Shown one piece after another: positions 26,077 through 34,532 of a stretch of 49,686 bases of DNA; positions within the stretch are counted from its first letter, which is position 1, and every line of letters starts with the position of its first letter. Where the stretch lies: contig PAYW01000010.1 of NCBI GenBank assembly GCA_002715425.1, positions 17,121 through 66,806 on the forward strand, in the 5' to 3' direction. The translations under genes and the position numbers were made by a program. Source of the DNA: Actinomycetota bacterium (GTDB lineage: Bacteria; Actinomycetota; Acidimicrobiia; Acidimicrobiales; UBA8592). Under the pieces are notes generated by a model. It worked only from the letters and a program-made list of their open reading frames with translations, was not told the origin of the DNA and did not search any database.

Positions 26077-27492
26077 ATGAGTGTGAAGTTGATAAAAGGT
26101 GGAACAGTTGTCAATGCAAGCCATATCGGAGCAGCGGACGTAATAATTGAAGATGAAAAAATCGTTGGGGTCGTATCTCCACAAAGTGAAATAGCTATAT
26201 CGGCTCTTAATGGTGACACCAACATCATCGATGCATCTGGAATGTATGTGATACCTGGTGGGGTCGATGCTCACGTCCATTTGCAACTTCCGATGACCCC
26301 TGAGGCGACATCAAGTGACACCTTTGCTTCGGGGACAGCTGCGGCTGCTTGGGGAGGAACCACTACCGTAATCGACTTCGCCGGACAAATAAAAGGAACA
26401 GCTATACCCACCGCTATTGAAACCCGCCTCGAGGAGGCATCTGGCCAATGCGCTATAGATTATGCGTTTCATCTTTCGGTAGGAGATGTCAACGAACAAT
26501 CGCTCATAGACCTACACAATATGCTTGATGAAGGAATTAGCAGTTATAAGTTGTTCATGGCTTACCCTGACTCATGGTATTCAGACGACGGTCAGATCCT
26601 TCAAGTAATGCAATTAGCAGCCGATACTGGTGCAATGATCATGATGCACGCCGAGAACGGTATCGCTATCGATGTCCTCCGCGATCAGGCTTACGAACGA
26701 GGTGCAACTGGATCTATCTGGCATGGCCGCACAAGACCTCCTGAGCTGGAAGGAGAAGCCGCCCACAGAGCGATACAGCTTGCTGTAGTTGCAGGCTCTC
26801 CGCTCTATATAGTCCATCTTTCTTCATCTAATGCCCTTAACGAGGTTGCCCGAGCTCGCAACGACGGGAAAAACGTTTTTGCTGAAACTTGCCCCCAATA
26901 CTTATATCTAAGTTTAGAAGAGCATCTCGATCAGCCAGGAGTAGAAGGAGTTAGACATATATGCTCACCCCCGCTTCGCAAATTAGCAGACGGGCATCAA
27001 GATAGCTTATGGAAAGGACTTCGGACCGATGACTTATCCGTTGTTGCAACAGACCATTGTCCATTTTGTGATGCGGAGAAAGTACTTGGACTCGACGATT
27101 TCCGACAGACCCCTAATGGGCTTGGAGTAATCGAGCATAGAATGGATTTGCTATTCCAGGGAGTTCTTCAAGGAGAAATAAGTCTTCAGCGGTGGGTCGA
27201 GATATGCTCCACTACCCCAGCTCGCCTATTTGGTTTACAAGGGAAAAAAGGTGTCATTGCGCCTGGAGCCGATGCCGACATTATTATTTACGATCCCAAT
27301 AAAGAGCACATCCTTGGGGTAGAAACGCATCATATGGCTATTGACCACTCTGTATGGGAAGGGGTCTCTGTTACGGGCCAGGCTATCAGTGTGCTGAGCC
27401 GAGGTAACTTTGTTATAGAAAATCGGGAATTTGTTGGGGTACAAGGGCATGGAAGGTTCCTTAAACGAAATATCCCAGATGTCCTTCGATAA
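26077..27492 (+). CDS. Dihydropyrimidinase / D-hydantoinase family cyclic amidase
   Basis: A 471-residue cyclic amidohydrolase. The binuclear metal site is intact: His66 and His68 (GGVDAHVHLQ), the carboxylated Lys158 (ISSYKLFMAY), His in MHAENG, His in IVHLSSSNA, and Asp in ATDHCPF. N- and C-terminal beta-sandwich strands flank the barrel, and the length is normal. It opens the ring of hydantoins, dihydropyrimidines or similar cyclic ureides to N-carbamoyl amino acids, which the D-carbamoylase at 8600-9544 could then cleave. HyuA is also part of the uric acid cluster in gut bacteria. AGGAGG seven bases before the ATG gives a firm start. Confidence 0.92.
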   Translation: MSVKLIKGGTVVNASHIGAADVIIEDEKIVGVVSPQSEIAISALNGDTNIIDASGMYVIPGGVDAHVHLQLPMTPEATSSDTFASGTAAAAWGGTTTVIDFAGQIKGTAIPTAIETRLEEASGQCAIDYAFHLSVGDVNEQSLIDLHNMLDEGISSYKLFMAYPDSWYSDDGQILQVMQLAADTGAMIMMHAENGIAIDVLRDQAYERGATGSIWHGRTRPPELEGEAAHRAIQLAVVAGSPLYIVHLSSSNALNEVARARNDGKNVFAETCPQYLYLSLEEHLDQPGVEGVRHICSPPLRKLADGHQDSLWKGLRTDDLSVVATDHCPFCDAEKVLGLDDFRQTPNGLGVIEHRMDLLFQGVLQGEISLQRWVEICSTTPARLFGLQGKKGVIAPGADADIIIYDPNKEHILGVETHHMAIDHSVWEGVSVTGQAISVLSRGNFVIENREFVGVQGHGRFLKRNIPDVLR

Positions 27493-27517
27493 GTCACCAA
27501 AAGGTAGCTTCCCAGCC

Positions 27518-28255
27518 TCAAGCAATTTCTTGAACTACTTCAAAGGCAATAGCTACGACCTCAGCATCTTTATCCAGCGAGTGAATTAACTCAGCAAGAT
27601 CCTGCACCTTTCGTTGGTTCACATCGTTAACTTTTGTAATTGCCACACAAAACTTGGCTTCCATAGGCTTAGCTTTCTTTTGCCCCTCAGAGTGAAGAAT
27701 TACTCTCGTTGCTCTTTCTGGTGTCAAACGATCATGAGGCATACATTCAGCCAGATCCGCAACACGTTCGGGCCGGTGACAGCAACTACTAATTACTTGA
27801 TCAAGTGCATCTGCCCCAATAGTAGAAATCATGAAATTACTGGAAGATGGAACAACAGGTTCAAATGCTGCAGGGGCCTTAAACGGAAGCCTTCGAGACC
27901 CATCGGCTTCAACTATCACATTATCTACATTCCGGAACCAGCGATCACATAATGAGGGATCAACCCCTATAGCTTTTTCACCTTGGACTTCCTTCCAGAT
28001 CATAATTGGGGTTCCGTTTGAAATGTTATGAATGATTTCATCCTCTGGTTCAAAATAGACGGGTAGAGATCGATTTTGGTCAAACCCCATCTTTGTTGTG
28101 GAAGTTAAGATCGTCTTACCATGAAGCTGCTTGCCAAGCGCGTGAAGAATGGTGGTCTTTCCTCCTCCTCCAACAATTGCTATGTGATTTTTGATTTGTG
28201 GCGCATCTAGGCCTAAATAATTAGCTAGCTCAGTAATTTGCAACAGGTCGATCAT
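27518..28255 (-). CDS. yqeC: YqeC-like selenium-dependent hydroxylase accessory protein
   Basis: A 245-residue protein matching YqeC: a P-loop GGGGKTT at 29-35, TILTSTTKM (49-56), and VEADGSRRLPFKAPAAFEPVVP-like region (only partly quoted here: VEADGSRRLPFKAP) around 115-135. It is probably an NTP-binding maturation factor acting on the molybdenum hydroxylase or its selenium-containing cofactor. In genomes that have it, YqeC travels with YqeB, SelD and a selenium-dependent xanthine dehydrogenase; only the hydroxylase partner candidate (9541-12117) is visible in this window. It faces the hydantoinase gene tail to tail. Family identity is fairly sure; the biochemical role is not established. 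Confidence 0.85.
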   Translation of the reverse strand: MIDLLQITELANYLGLDAPQIKNHIAIVGGGGKTTILHALGKQLHGKTILTSTTKMGFDQNRSLPVYFEPEDEIIHNISNGTPIMIWKEVQGEKAIGVDPSLCDRWFRNVDNVIVEADGSRRLPFKAPAAFEPVVPSSSNFMISTIGADALDQVISSCCHRPERVADLAECMPHDRLTPERATRVILHSEGQKKAKPMEAKFCVAITKVNDVNQRKVQDLAELIHSLDKDAEVVAIAFEVVQEIA

Positions 28256-28289
28256 AGAAACTTAATCAGAGACTTTCATAAATCCATTA

Positions 28290-29036
28290 TTATGCAAGTG
28301 CAGCTCCATCAATCCTCACATGCTCTCCATTAATGTGGCGGCCTTCGTCTGAAGCGAGGTATGCGATAAGACCTGCGACAGCTTCTGGTTCGACAAATGG
28401 CGTAAGTGGATTCTGCCTAAGAAGCAAGTCCATATCGATGTCTTCGATAGGCGGCATTCTCGTCATTGCTGTCTTTATCCCCCCAGGATTCACACAATTA
28501 ACTTGTAGGCCCTGTTTTGCGTATTCAACAGCTAAAGACTTCGTAAGCGCGAGAACTCCAGCCTTACTTGCTGCATAGGCTGCTGAATACGGTATGCCTG
28601 CCAGCGCCGTTGTCGAAGAAACATTAACTATTGAACCCTTTGTCTCTAGCAGATAAGGAATTAATTCTCGGCAAACAAGAAAGGTGCCTGTAAGGTTCAC
28701 AGCTAAAGTTCTTTCAAAATCAGTTGTTGGATGATCAGACGTGTGATGCCACAACTGAATTCCTGCCACATTCGCTACCACATTAACTTTTCCAAATAAA
28801 TCCAGCATGTTCTTAACCGAACCAGAAACTTCAGCCTCATCTGATACATCACAGATCTCAGATTCAACATTCACTCCAAACCCGCGGCATTCCTGAGCTG
28901 TTTTTTCCAACTCACTTTTGTCTACATCGACGATATAAAGCGAAGCGCCCTCGCTTGCCATTCTTTTTGCTGTTGCTTCTCCTATACCTGTTGCAGCACC
29001 AGTAAGAAAGACGACTTTATTATCAAAACGTTCCAT
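28290..29036 (-). CDS. Short-chain dehydrogenase/reductase
   Basis: A 248-residue classical SDR. The cofactor motif TGAATGIG is at about 12-19, NVAGIQ near 88-93 is the NAG-like motif, and the catalytic Ser, Tyr and Lys appear in VSSTTALAGIPYSAAYAASKAG. An acidic residue after the second beta strand (VDVD) suggests NAD preference. The C-terminal HVRIDGAAL matches the family end. Substrate is unknown; it belongs to the 3-oxoacyl/alcohol dehydrogenase-like group. It is divergent from the ABC importer genes and shares with them a 121-base region carrying an inverted repeat, so joint regulation is possible. Confidence 0.88.
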   Translation of the reverse strand: MERFDNKVVFLTGAATGIGEATAKRMASEGASLYIVDVDKSELEKTAQECRGFGVNVESEICDVSDEAEVSGSVKNMLDLFGKVNVVANVAGIQLWHHTSDHPTTDFERTLAVNLTGTFLVCRELIPYLLETKGSIVNVSSTTALAGIPYSAAYAASKAGVLALTKSLAVEYAKQGLQVNCVNPGGIKTAMTRMPPIEDIDMDLLLRQNPLTPFVEPEAVAGLIAYLASDEGRHINGEHVRIDGAALA

Positions 29037-29074
29037 ACAACCTATTTACCTTTTCGCACTTGTTTACAGTTTTC

Positions 29075-29091
29075 TTAATTTGTTAAATTAA
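29075..29091. promoter_or_regulatory. Inverted repeat in the divergent SDR/ABC importer region
   Basis: TTAATTT-GTT-AAATTAA is a perfect 7-bp inverted repeat with a three-base centre. It lies between a TTTACA (29063-29068) and the ABC transporter gene, at a position suited to a repressor operator. It is all A/T in the arms, so chance is a real alternative. Confidence 0.3.
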
Positions 29092-29157
29092 TGATGCTAC
29101 TAACGGTCTATGCATGTAAAGTATCACAGGCCATAATTCCCAAGGAGGCACTTTACG

Positions 29158-29907
29158 ATGCCAGACATTTCTTCCTTGAGCCTGTCGTTTGATGAAGTCA
29201 GCATGACATTCCCAGATGGAACTGAAGCTTTGCTTAATGTATCCCTCTCTGTTGGCCCCAACCAATTTGTATCCGTGGTCGGCCCTTCGGGCTGTGGAAA
29301 ATCAACCTTATTGAATATTGCCTCAGGACTACTCGAACCTACCTCCGGTTCGATAGAGATTGCTGATACAAGTAGGGGATATATCTTCCAAGATCCTACT
29401 CTTCTTCCGTGGAGAACAGTTTTGAAGAACGTCGAACTTCTCTGCGAACTACACCAGATACCCAAAGAAGAAAGACGAAAAAGAGCACAGGAAGCAATAA
29501 ATCTTGTGGGATTAAATGGATTTGAGAAACATTTTCCCAAGACTCTCTCCGGCGGAATGAAAATGCGAACTTCCCTTGCGAGGACTTTGACTTTACACCC
29601 AAGGGTTTTTTTATTTGATGAACCTTTTGGGTCGCTTGATGAGATCACGCGAGAAAAACTAAACGACGAAACACAACTTCTATTTCAGAAAGAGGGCTTC
29701 TCAAGCCTCTTCATTACTCACTCTATTTCTGAAGCAGTTTACCTCTCAACAAAAGTCTATGTTATGTCAGAACGGCCTGGGAGAGTAATAGCAGAGTTCG
29801 ATATCCCATTTGATTACCCTCGGGTTCCTCAGCAAAGATTTGACCCTAACTTTGCTGAAATATGTGGAGAAATTTCTAACGCTCTTCGCGGAGTCGACCA
29901 TGACTGA
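29158..29907 (+). CDS. ABC transporter ATP-binding protein (NitT/TauT/SsuB type)
   Basis: A 249-residue ABC ATPase. Walker A is GPSGCGKST, the signature is LSGGMKMRTSLART, Walker B is VFLFDEPFGSLDEI, and the switch His is in FITHSISEA. FQDPTLLPWRTVLKNV and the overall length match the nitrate/taurine/sulfonate importer subfamily, which also includes pyrimidine-precursor and hydroxymethylpyrimidine transporters. A perfect AAGGAGG lies nine bases before the ATG. It is the first gene of an operon with the permease (8-base overlap) and the binding protein. Confidence 0.93.
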   Translation: MPDISSLSLSFDEVSMTFPDGTEALLNVSLSVGPNQFVSVVGPSGCGKSTLLNIASGLLEPTSGSIEIADTSRGYIFQDPTLLPWRTVLKNVELLCELHQIPKEERRKRAQEAINLVGLNGFEKHFPKTLSGGMKMRTSLARTLTLHPRVFLFDEPFGSLDEITREKLNDETQLLFQKEGFSSLFITHSISEAVYLSTKVYVMSERPGRVIAEFDIPFDYPRVPQQRFDPNFAEICGEISNALRGVDHD

Positions 29908-30775
29908 AGACATCGACCATAGGATTCGCTATATCGAAAATAACTCTTTTAAAGTAAAGAATCCTTACAATAGATTTCGTCTATTTCTTTCAAATCTTTT
30001 CCCTCCGGTGATATTTGGGTCACTAATTATTGGGATCTGGTATCTGGTATCGTACGGCATACTTGACGAAAGTAGAAGATTCTTACTGCAACCTCCCCAT
30101 AGAGTGCTAACTAATGGCTTTTTAGATTGGGGCGGGCGAGATGGTATGAGCGAAATGCTCCAATCTCTATGGTCCTCGACGAAGGTAGCCGGCATTGGGC
30201 TGTTTTTTGCAATATTGGTAGGCTTTCTTCTTGCTGTAATTATGAGTCAAGCGGCTGCAGTGGAGAAGGCCTTATTCCCGTATTTAGTTACTTTACAAGC
30301 GATACCGATTCTAGCTGTCGTACCCCTGATCATGTTTTGGTGGGGATCTGGGCAAACATCAAGAGTTGTCGTATGCATTCTTATCTCCCTCTTTCCTATT
30401 ATCGTTAATACTCTTTTTGGTTTGCAGTCAGCGGAAAAGGATATGCATGCGCTATTTACTCTTCACAGTGCCAACAGGCTTACAAGACTGAGAAAACTTA
30501 TGCTTCCTGCTGCACTGCCTGCTATCTTCGCTGGTTTGAGGATCTCTGCTGGGCTTTCTGTAATCGGCGCAATCGTTGGTGATTTCTTTTTCGGGAAGGG
30601 CGAAGTAGGGCTTGGACAACTAATTAAGCGATTTTCGAGCGAGCTCCAAGGAGAGGAGCTACTCACTGCTGTGATTCTTTCATCTGCTCTCGGCGTTGCG
30701 GTCTTTCTCCTATTTACTTGGATCCAGAACAAAGCAATCGGCAAATGGTCAGATAGGGCTGATTTAATTTCCTAA
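29900..30775 (+). CDS. ABC transporter permease (NitT/TauT type)
   Basis: A 291-residue inner-membrane permease with about six predicted helices (for example VIFGSLIIGIWYLVSYGIL, GIGLFFAILVGFLLAVIM, LAVVPLIMFWW and VVCILISLFPIIVNTLF). The coupling EAA loop reads LTRLRKLMLPAALPAIFAGLRIS. I chose the ATG at 29900, which overlaps the ATPase gene by 8 bases, rather than the upstream start at 29810 that would encode 30 extra residues inside that gene. It works as a homodimer with the ATPase upstream. The substrate is unknown but the proximity to hydantoin and purine genes makes a cyclic ureide or nucleobase a candidate. Confidence 0.9.
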   Translation: MTEDIDHRIRYIENNSFKVKNPYNRFRLFLSNLFPPVIFGSLIIGIWYLVSYGILDESRRFLLQPPHRVLTNGFLDWGGRDGMSEMLQSLWSSTKVAGIGLFFAILVGFLLAVIMSQAAAVEKALFPYLVTLQAIPILAVVPLIMFWWGSGQTSRVVVCILISLFPIIVNTLFGLQSAEKDMHALFTLHSANRLTRLRKLMLPAALPAIFAGLRISAGLSVIGAIVGDFFFGKGEVGLGQLIKRFSSELQGEELLTAVILSSALGVAVFLLFTWIQNKAIGKWSDRADLIS

Positions 30776-30886
30776 TTAAACCTCAAATAAACTTCGTATT
30801 TTACAATTTCTTTACATTTTATTCTTTAGCTTGGTCCGTTAGGAAAGAAAACGAGATACTAGTCGAAACCCTAAACTGAAAAAAAT

Positions 30887-32029
30887 ATGCACAAAATTTT
30901 CCTTCTGCGGCTATTACTTCCGGCAATACTGTCTTTATCACTCACTGGACTTATTGCCTGTGGAGGAGATTCTCAGGTAGCGGAAGAAAATTCTGCGGCA
31001 ACAGAAGGCTTAGCTTCCTGCCCGGACCCAATTATCATTCAGACAGATTGGTTTCCTGAGTCAGAGTACGGGGCGACTTACGAACTTTTTGGAGACGGCA
31101 CCTACTTGATAGATAATGAAAATCGCTCAGTTACCGGAACCCTTCACGATGGAGAAGTTAATACCGGCATTGGACTTGAGGTCCGGACTGGCGGCCCAGC
31201 TATTGGCTTTACCCCAGTAGCAAGTCACATGTATACCGATACAAGTATCACCTTGGGCTATGCCAACACTGAGGGCCAAATCATCCGGTTCAACAGCGCT
31301 CCCCTTTTATCAGTCGTCGCGCCACTTGAGAAAAATCCCCAAATGATCATGTGGGATCCGGATACTTACCCAGATGTTGAGTCCATTGAAGACTTAGGAA
31401 AGAGCAAAATCACAATTAGCGTATTTGGACCAGAAGTATTTTCGGAAGTCTTTATCGCACAAGGAATATGGTCTGCAGATCAGGTAGATCCTTCATATGA
31501 TGGCTCTCCAGCTAACTTTATTGCCAATCAGGGATCAATCGCCCAGCAAGGATTCGCTTCCGCAGAGCCATACAATTACAAAAATACATACGAAGAGTGG
31601 GGCAAAGATGTTGAATACCAGCTCCTCCATGACGCTGGGTTCCCTGTTTACTCGCAGACCTTAGCGATTAGATCCAACGACAAAGTTTCTCTTGATGCAT
31701 GTTTGAGAGATTTGGTTCCGATAATCCAAAGGGCTGTTGTGAGCTTCAGCTCCAACCCCGATAATACAAACGCCCTAATTGTCGATGTGGTCGAATCGTT
31801 CAATAGTTTTTGGGTTTACGGTGAAGAGATCGCTAATTATTCGGTAAATACACAATCGGAGTTAGGCCTTGTGGGCAATGGAACGAATGAGACTGTTGGA
31901 GATATGGATAAAAATCGTATCCAAAAAGTAATTGATCTAATGGATGAAGCTGGAATCAATACAAACGAAATAGGTCCTTCAGATATTTTTACAAATGACT
32001 ACATTGACGAGAGCATCGGGTTTAATTAA
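30887..32029 (+). CDS. ABC transporter substrate-binding lipoprotein (NitT/TauT type)
   Basis: A 380-residue lipoprotein. The signal peptide (about 1-22) ends in the lipobox LIAC with Cys at about 23, so the mature protein is tethered outside the membrane. PIIIQTDWFPESEYGATYELFG, ESIEDLGKSKITI, and AVVSFSSNPDNTNALI fit the NMT1/THI5-like or SsuA-like binding-protein family associated with this transporter type. It would capture the imported solute and pass it to the permease. It follows the permease by 111 bases, without a strong terminator. Substrate identity cannot be read; relatives bind pyrimidine precursors, sulfonates, nitrate or nucleobase-like solutes. Confidence 0.85.
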   Translation: MHKIFLLRLLLPAILSLSLTGLIACGGDSQVAEENSAATEGLASCPDPIIIQTDWFPESEYGATYELFGDGTYLIDNENRSVTGTLHDGEVNTGIGLEVRTGGPAIGFTPVASHMYTDTSITLGYANTEGQIIRFNSAPLLSVVAPLEKNPQMIMWDPDTYPDVESIEDLGKSKITISVFGPEVFSEVFIAQGIWSADQVDPSYDGSPANFIANQGSIAQQGFASAEPYNYKNTYEEWGKDVEYQLLHDAGFPVYSQTLAIRSNDKVSLDACLRDLVPIIQRAVVSFSSNPDNTNALIVDVVESFNSFWVYGEEIANYSVNTQSELGLVGNGTNETVGDMDKNRIQKVIDLMDEAGINTNEIGPSDIFTNDYIDESIGFN

Positions 32030-32061
32030 ACATAGAAATTTTCAGTTAATCGAAACCTAAG

Positions 32062-32153
32062 AGCCGATATGTGGGTAGTCTCATCCTTGGATTTATTGTA
32101 GAAAATCTTACTTGATGACTACAGATCGATGAGAATCTCCCCTACTATCGGCT
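32062..32153 (+). promoter_or_regulatory. Long-range inverted repeat before the DUF3048 gene
   Basis: AGCCGATA (32062-32069) pairs perfectly with TATCGGCT (32146-32153), and GTAG (32075-32078) with CTAC (32142-32145). The 3' arm overlaps the -10-like box and ends one base before the GTG start. It may be a pair of operator half-sites or chance. Confidence 0.25.
32143..32148 (+). promoter_or_regulatory. -10-like box, possible leaderless start of the DUF3048 gene
   Basis: TACTAT ends 6 bases before the GTG at 32155, which has no Shine-Dalgarno sequence. This makes a leaderless transcript starting at the GTG likely. Confidence 0.4.
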
Positions 32154-32154
32154 A

Positions 32155-33312
32155 GTGCCAAATTCTACTAAATCTCCTCGAAGCGAGAAAAGCCTTCCAC
32201 TTGCCTGGTTTACTCTTCTTCTGACAGCTACGGCTCTTTTACTATCTGCATGCGGCGGGAGCAGCAACCCTATCGAAGAAACTACTGAAGAAACAAGCAC
32301 CCCCGATCCAACGCCAACAACTCCGCCGATACCAACACAAACTCCTACAGAAACCCCTGATCCATCCGCCGCTCCTACCCCAACCCCTGCTTTATCTCAG
32401 TTCGAGCAGGACGAGAAAGATGGAATTATTCGGTCTCCTCTAAATGGAACCGCCGTTTCTGAAGAAAGTCTGACTCGAAGAATTCTGAGTGTAAAGGTAG
32501 ACAACCACTTGGAGGCCCGCCCTCAATCGGGTATCGAAAAGGCTGATCTTATTTTTGAGATATGGGTGGAGGGCCTGACGCGCTATCTTGCGTTTTTTCA
32601 GGCATCCGATGTCGAGTACATAGGACCAATACGCTCGATGCGCCCAACCGATATCTCAATTCAAAATCCTTTCGGAGCAAGTTTTGTTAATTCGGGTGGG
32701 CAAGACTGGGTCTATGAATTAGCTTGGAACTCGTCAGTTCGTTACTTCGCGGAACCAGAAGGAACATTTCGAACAAACGACCGCTACCCTCCACATAACC
32801 TGTATGGAGACACAGCTGCTTTACGAACACTAGACAATAGGGGTGACTACGACGAACCCTTAAAAGCTTTGTGGAATTTTGGGGAAATGCCAGAAGATGC
32901 AACTCCAGCAACCCAAATATCTATGACCTACCCGTACGAGTTCTCTTCTAGCTGGTATTGGAATCCCATACTGAATCATTACGAAAAGGACACAACAGGT
33001 AACCCCCATTACTATCTAGATTCCGAAGGAGACGCCCAGCGAGTTTCTGCTGACACTCTTATAGTTTTTGAAATGGACGTGTATATGACATGCTATGGCT
33101 GCACATCTGGTGGCGTCGTGCCTGTAACGGTAACAACGGGAAGCGGGCCCGCATGGATACTAGCTGGAGGGAAAGTTGTCTCAGGAACATGGTCACGAGA
33201 GACAGACACAGAATGGTTTACTATCCAAGATGAGAGTGGTAGTGACCTCAAGGTCCCCCCTGGGCGTATCTGGGTCACGCTAGCTCGAAATGGTCGAACA
33301 ACAATTCAATAA
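32155..33312 (+). CDS. DUF3048 (YerB-like) lipoprotein
   Basis: A 385-residue exported lipoprotein. A basic N-terminus and hydrophobic segment (about 15-32) end at the lipobox LLSACGG. A proline/threonine-rich spacer (about 45-82) precedes the DUF3048 region, recognisable by SVKVDNHLEARPQSGIEKAD, FEIWVEGLTRYLAFFQ, IGPIRSMRPTDI, DRYPPHNLYGD and the C-terminal half GKVVSGTWSRETDTEWF. The family (YerB of Bacillus) is of unknown function. The start is GTG with no ribosome site but a -10 box 6 bases ahead. It runs into the convergent PLP-enzyme gene 17 bases downstream. Confidence 0.85.
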   Translation: MPNSTKSPRSEKSLPLAWFTLLLTATALLLSACGGSSNPIEETTEETSTPDPTPTTPPIPTQTPTETPDPSAAPTPTPALSQFEQDEKDGIIRSPLNGTAVSEESLTRRILSVKVDNHLEARPQSGIEKADLIFEIWVEGLTRYLAFFQASDVEYIGPIRSMRPTDISIQNPFGASFVNSGGQDWVYELAWNSSVRYFAEPEGTFRTNDRYPPHNLYGDTAALRTLDNRGDYDEPLKALWNFGEMPEDATPATQISMTYPYEFSSSWYWNPILNHYEKDTTGNPHYYLDSEGDAQRVSADTLIVFEMDVYMTCYGCTSGGVVPVTVTTGSGPAWILAGGKVVSGTWSRETDTEWFTIQDESGSDLKVPPGRIWVTLARNGRTTIQ

Positions 33313-33329
33313 TATAAAACCATTTCTAT

Positions 33330-34532
33330 CTAACGGAGAACTCCAGTTAATAGAACCCCCACTCGGTCTGAACGCTGTAGATAACCTGATTTCACTGCGG
33401 ACATAACCCCCGCTAGACCGGCCGATCCAGTAGGTTCAGCATTTACACCATATAGATTCACTAAATCGTAGGCCATAGATATCTCTTTTTCTGAAGCCAC
33501 GATACTTTCTCCTCCTGTATGAGCAAGTGCTTTTACAACACCAATCCAATCATAGGTAACATCGTCGAGGATCCCAGTTGCAAGGCTTTCTGGTTCCTCC
33601 CAAGGTGACATTAACGTTGCAGCATTAGAAATTGCATAATCGACTTTTTCTTGACCTGGCATCCCCTGAGGAAGTCCTTTCCAGGCCTTATCGAACGGAG
33701 CACACCCTTCAGCTTGGACTGCACATACTTTAGGAACCGTTTCGAGAATTCCGAACTCTTTAGCTTCTAATAGGCCTATAGTGCAGCTCGTAAGCAGGGC
33801 TCCACCTCCAACTTGTATAAAGAGGTGATCTATGGCATTAGACGAAATTACCTCCGCTAGCTCCCACCCCAATGTTCTTCCACCGTCTAAAGCCAAAATA
33901 TTTTCAGAAGCTTGAACGCTAAATGGAAGTGAACCTTTTTTGATGGCTTCTTGAAACTGATTCATACATGGATCCCCGAGCTCGCCCACTTTCCGGTCGC
34001 ATACATGTATGGTCGCATCAAGGTTCTCAAGCTGGTTTACTATATTTGGGCTTGCCCAAGTAGGTATAAAAACATCTATCGGCCTACTAACAGCCCGCGC
34101 AACTGTTGCTGCGCCTAATGCAGCATTCCCGCAAGAAGATATAGCTAATCTTTTGTCTGTATCGGTAGCATTAACAGCTAAATGAAGTAGCACTCCCATT
34201 AAGTGCCTCGCTTTGTGGGATCCGGCAACATTGTTAGTTTCGTCCTTCCAAAGACAGAAATTTGGAAGTGCATCTGAAGCTCCTACCCACGTTCCTGTTG
34301 GAGTTATACGAAATCCAGAACCATCTATAGTTGAAATAGCTGTATCGATTTCGGTTACTAACGAAACATAATCTTCATCGGTCCAGCCTTTATCGGTGGC
34401 GTAATGCCATGACCATAAGAACTTTCTCCATTTTATATATGGGTTCGATGCAGGCTCTTCAGATGTGGGCCAAGTTGCCCCAGGAGGTGTAGGAAGCCAA
34501 GATTGGCTTGAGGCATTTGTTGACTCAAGCAC
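33330..34532 (-). CDS. Fold-type II PLP-dependent enzyme, first of a pair (threonine synthase/diaminopropionate lyase-like)
   Basis: A 400-residue PLP enzyme of the tryptophan synthase-beta fold. The Schiff-base Lys is probably Lys107 (DETNNVAGSHKARHL); the substrate loop is SSCGNAALGAA (132-142); and the phosphate-binding glycine loop is VGGGALL near 240. The relatives are beta-elimination or replacement enzymes such as threonine synthase, serine/threonine dehydratase, and diaminopropionate ammonia-lyase, but it does not clearly match the E. coli YgeX pattern. The ATG directly abuts the stop codon of the 503-residue PLP gene upstream, so the two are translated together. The name is a family-level call only. 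Confidence 0.75.
   Translation of the reverse strand: MLESTNASSQSWLPTPPGATWPTSEEPASNPYIKWRKFLWSWHYATDKGWTDEDYVSLVTEIDTAISTIDGSGFRITPTGTWVGASDALPNFCLWKDETNNVAGSHKARHLMGVLLHLAVNATDTDKRLAISSCGNAALGAATVARAVSRPIDVFIPTWASPNIVNQLENLDATIHVCDRKVGELGDPCMNQFQEAIKKGSLPFSVQASENILALDGGRTLGWELAEVISSNAIDHLFIQVGGGALLTSCTIGLLEAKEFGILETVPKVCAVQAEGCAPFDKAWKGLPQGMPGQEKVDYAISNAATLMSPWEEPESLATGILDDVTYDWIGVVKALAHTGGESIVASEKEISMAYDLVNLYGVNAEPTGSAGLAGVMSAVKSGYLQRSDRVGVLLTGVLR

Noticed and set aside
30763..30780. TTTAATT-TCCT-AATTAAA after the permease as a terminator
   Set aside because: The stem is A/T only, overlaps the stop codon and has no T run; the binding protein gene follows in the same operon.
33330..34532. 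Naming the 400-residue PLP enzyme DpaL/YgeX
   Set aside because: The fold type agrees but the motifs around the PLP lysine do not clearly match YgeX, so only a family-level call is justified.
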